From an uncultured Clostridia bacterium (GTDB lineage: Bacteria; Bacillota; Clostridia; Christensenellales; Borkfalkiaceae): DNA of 5,068 nucleotides. Shown in pieces: positions 4,628 through 5,068 of this stretch (positions within the stretch are counted from its first letter, which is position 1; each line of letters opens with the position of its first letter). The stretch is taken from positions 1 to 5,068 of the forward strand of contig CAMNIW010000107.1 of NCBI GenBank assembly GCA_946540675.1. The letters are read 5' to 3'. The notes beneath the pieces were generated by a model that saw only the letters and a list, made by a program, of their open reading frames with translations, did no database searches and was not told where the DNA came from. Made by a program: the position numbers and the translations under genes.

Positions 4628-4656
4628 GGGGCGGAATTTCCCGACCCCGTAAGGAG
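4628..4656 (+). promoter_or_regulatory. Leader hairpin next to the ribosome binding site of the mutase gene
   Basis: GGGGCGG (4628-4634) pairs with CCG (4641-4643) and CCCC (4645-4648), with one bulged A at 4644 and a 6-nt loop. The SD AAGGAG (4651-4656) starts two bases after the stem and five bases precede the ATG. There is no U-tract, so it is not a terminator. It resembles the hairpin-then-SD layout of the ABC ATPase leader and may affect translation or mRNA stability. Confidence 0.5.
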
Positions 4657-4661
4657 TTTGT

Positions 4662-5068
4662 ATGGATTATAAATTGAATTACGACAACTGGTTGACGAGC
4701 CCATATCTTTGCGCCGAAGGGCAGGCGGAACTCGAAGCGATCGCGGATAACGATAAAGAAATAGAATATGCTTTCGGCGGAGAACTCGAATTCGGCACGG
4801 GCGGTATGCGCGGAGTGATCGGATACGGTCCCAACAAGATGAACGTCTACACGGTAAGAAGGGCGACTCAGGGTCTTGCGGAGTATATAAAGGCTTGCGG
4901 AAACGCCGCGGTAAAAAAGGGCGTCGCCATATCTTACGACACGAGAAACAAGTCCGAACTTTTCGCTCGCGAGACGGCGGGCGTGCTTCTCGCCAACGGG
5001 ATCAAGGTGTATATCTATCCCGAACCGAGACCGGTCCCCATGCTTTCGTACGCCGTGAGAAAACTTTC
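4662..5068 (+). CDS. Phosphoglucomutase/phosphomannomutase family protein, 5' part only
   Basis: This is an alpha-D-phosphohexomutase that interconverts hexose 1- and 6-phosphates, linking glycolysis to nucleotide-sugar and cell-envelope synthesis. Only the first 135 codons are in the window; the reading frame is open to the right edge. The N-terminus matches the long, PgcA-like branch: an initial helical segment (1-42), then LEFGTGGMRG (42-51) with the phosphate-gripping Arg50, then NKMNVYTVRRA (58-68). Next come AISYDTRNKS (89-98), and LANGIKVYIYPEPRPVPMLSYAVR (109-133) in positions 109-133. The active-site serine loop (TASHNP in the family) should come just beyond the edge, so activity and glucose or mannose preference cannot be judged. 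The family's usual length is about 570-580 residues. The start is set by AAGGAG and by a perfect promoter upstream. Confidence 0.92.
   Translation, partial: MDYKLNYDNWLTSPYLCAEGQAELEAIADNDKEIEYAFGGELEFGTGGMRGVIGYGPNKMNVYTVRRATQGLAEYIKACGNAAVKKGVAISYDTRNKSELFARETAGVLLANGIKVYIYPEPRPVPMLSYAVRKL

Noticed and set aside
4441..4704. 87-codon minus-strand frame across the udg/mutase promoter region
   Set aside because: It overlaps two strong promoters and both gene starts and has no SD or recognisable domain.

Overview
The window reads as ordinary bacterial chromosome from a low-to-moderate GC Gram-positive, most likely an uncultured member of Bacillota, class Clostridia. This is an inference from several things: strong Shine-Dalgarno (SD) sequences (AGGAGG, AAGGAG), textbook sigma-A promoters with 17-bp spacers in AT-rich gaps, Rho-independent terminators, an MsmX/UgpC-type sugar ATPase, a BioY biotin S-component and a PgcA-type phosphosugar mutase. 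I see no rRNA, tRNA, CRISPR array, transposase or phage gene.

Layout. Positions 57-956 (minus) carry an ornithine/aspartate carbamoyltransferase-fold gene whose carbamoyl-phosphate-binding motifs are almost all replaced. It has its own promoter (1048-1076) and a leader of about 85 nt with three perfect hairpins. Divergent from it, a promoter at 1139-1167 drives a sugar-importer ATPase (1213-2598) with an unusual 58-residue Glu/Lys/Ala tail, closed by a terminator at 2617-2659. Next is a tight two-gene unit: an uncharacterised 91-aa protein (2704-2979) and BioY (2981-3640), one base apart. It is followed by a short repeat region (3647-3723) and a strong terminator (3737-3774). Converging on it is uracil-DNA glycosylase (3786-4457, minus). 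Divergent from that is the 5' part of a phosphoglucomutase/phosphomannomutase gene (4662 to the window end). The two back-to-back promoters there are both excellent, the mutase one being a perfect TTGACA-17-TATAAT, with a perfect 12-bp palindrome between their -35 boxes.

The genes are mostly unrelated housekeeping functions: sugar uptake and hexose-phosphate metabolism, biotin uptake, and DNA repair. They are separate transcription units rather than one pathway. No multi-gene novel system is evident. The points most worth a second look are the carbamoyltransferase-fold gene with lost ligand residues, the similar hairpin-forming repeats on both sides of that gene, the unknown small protein coupled to bioY, and the palindrome shared by the udg/mutase promoters.
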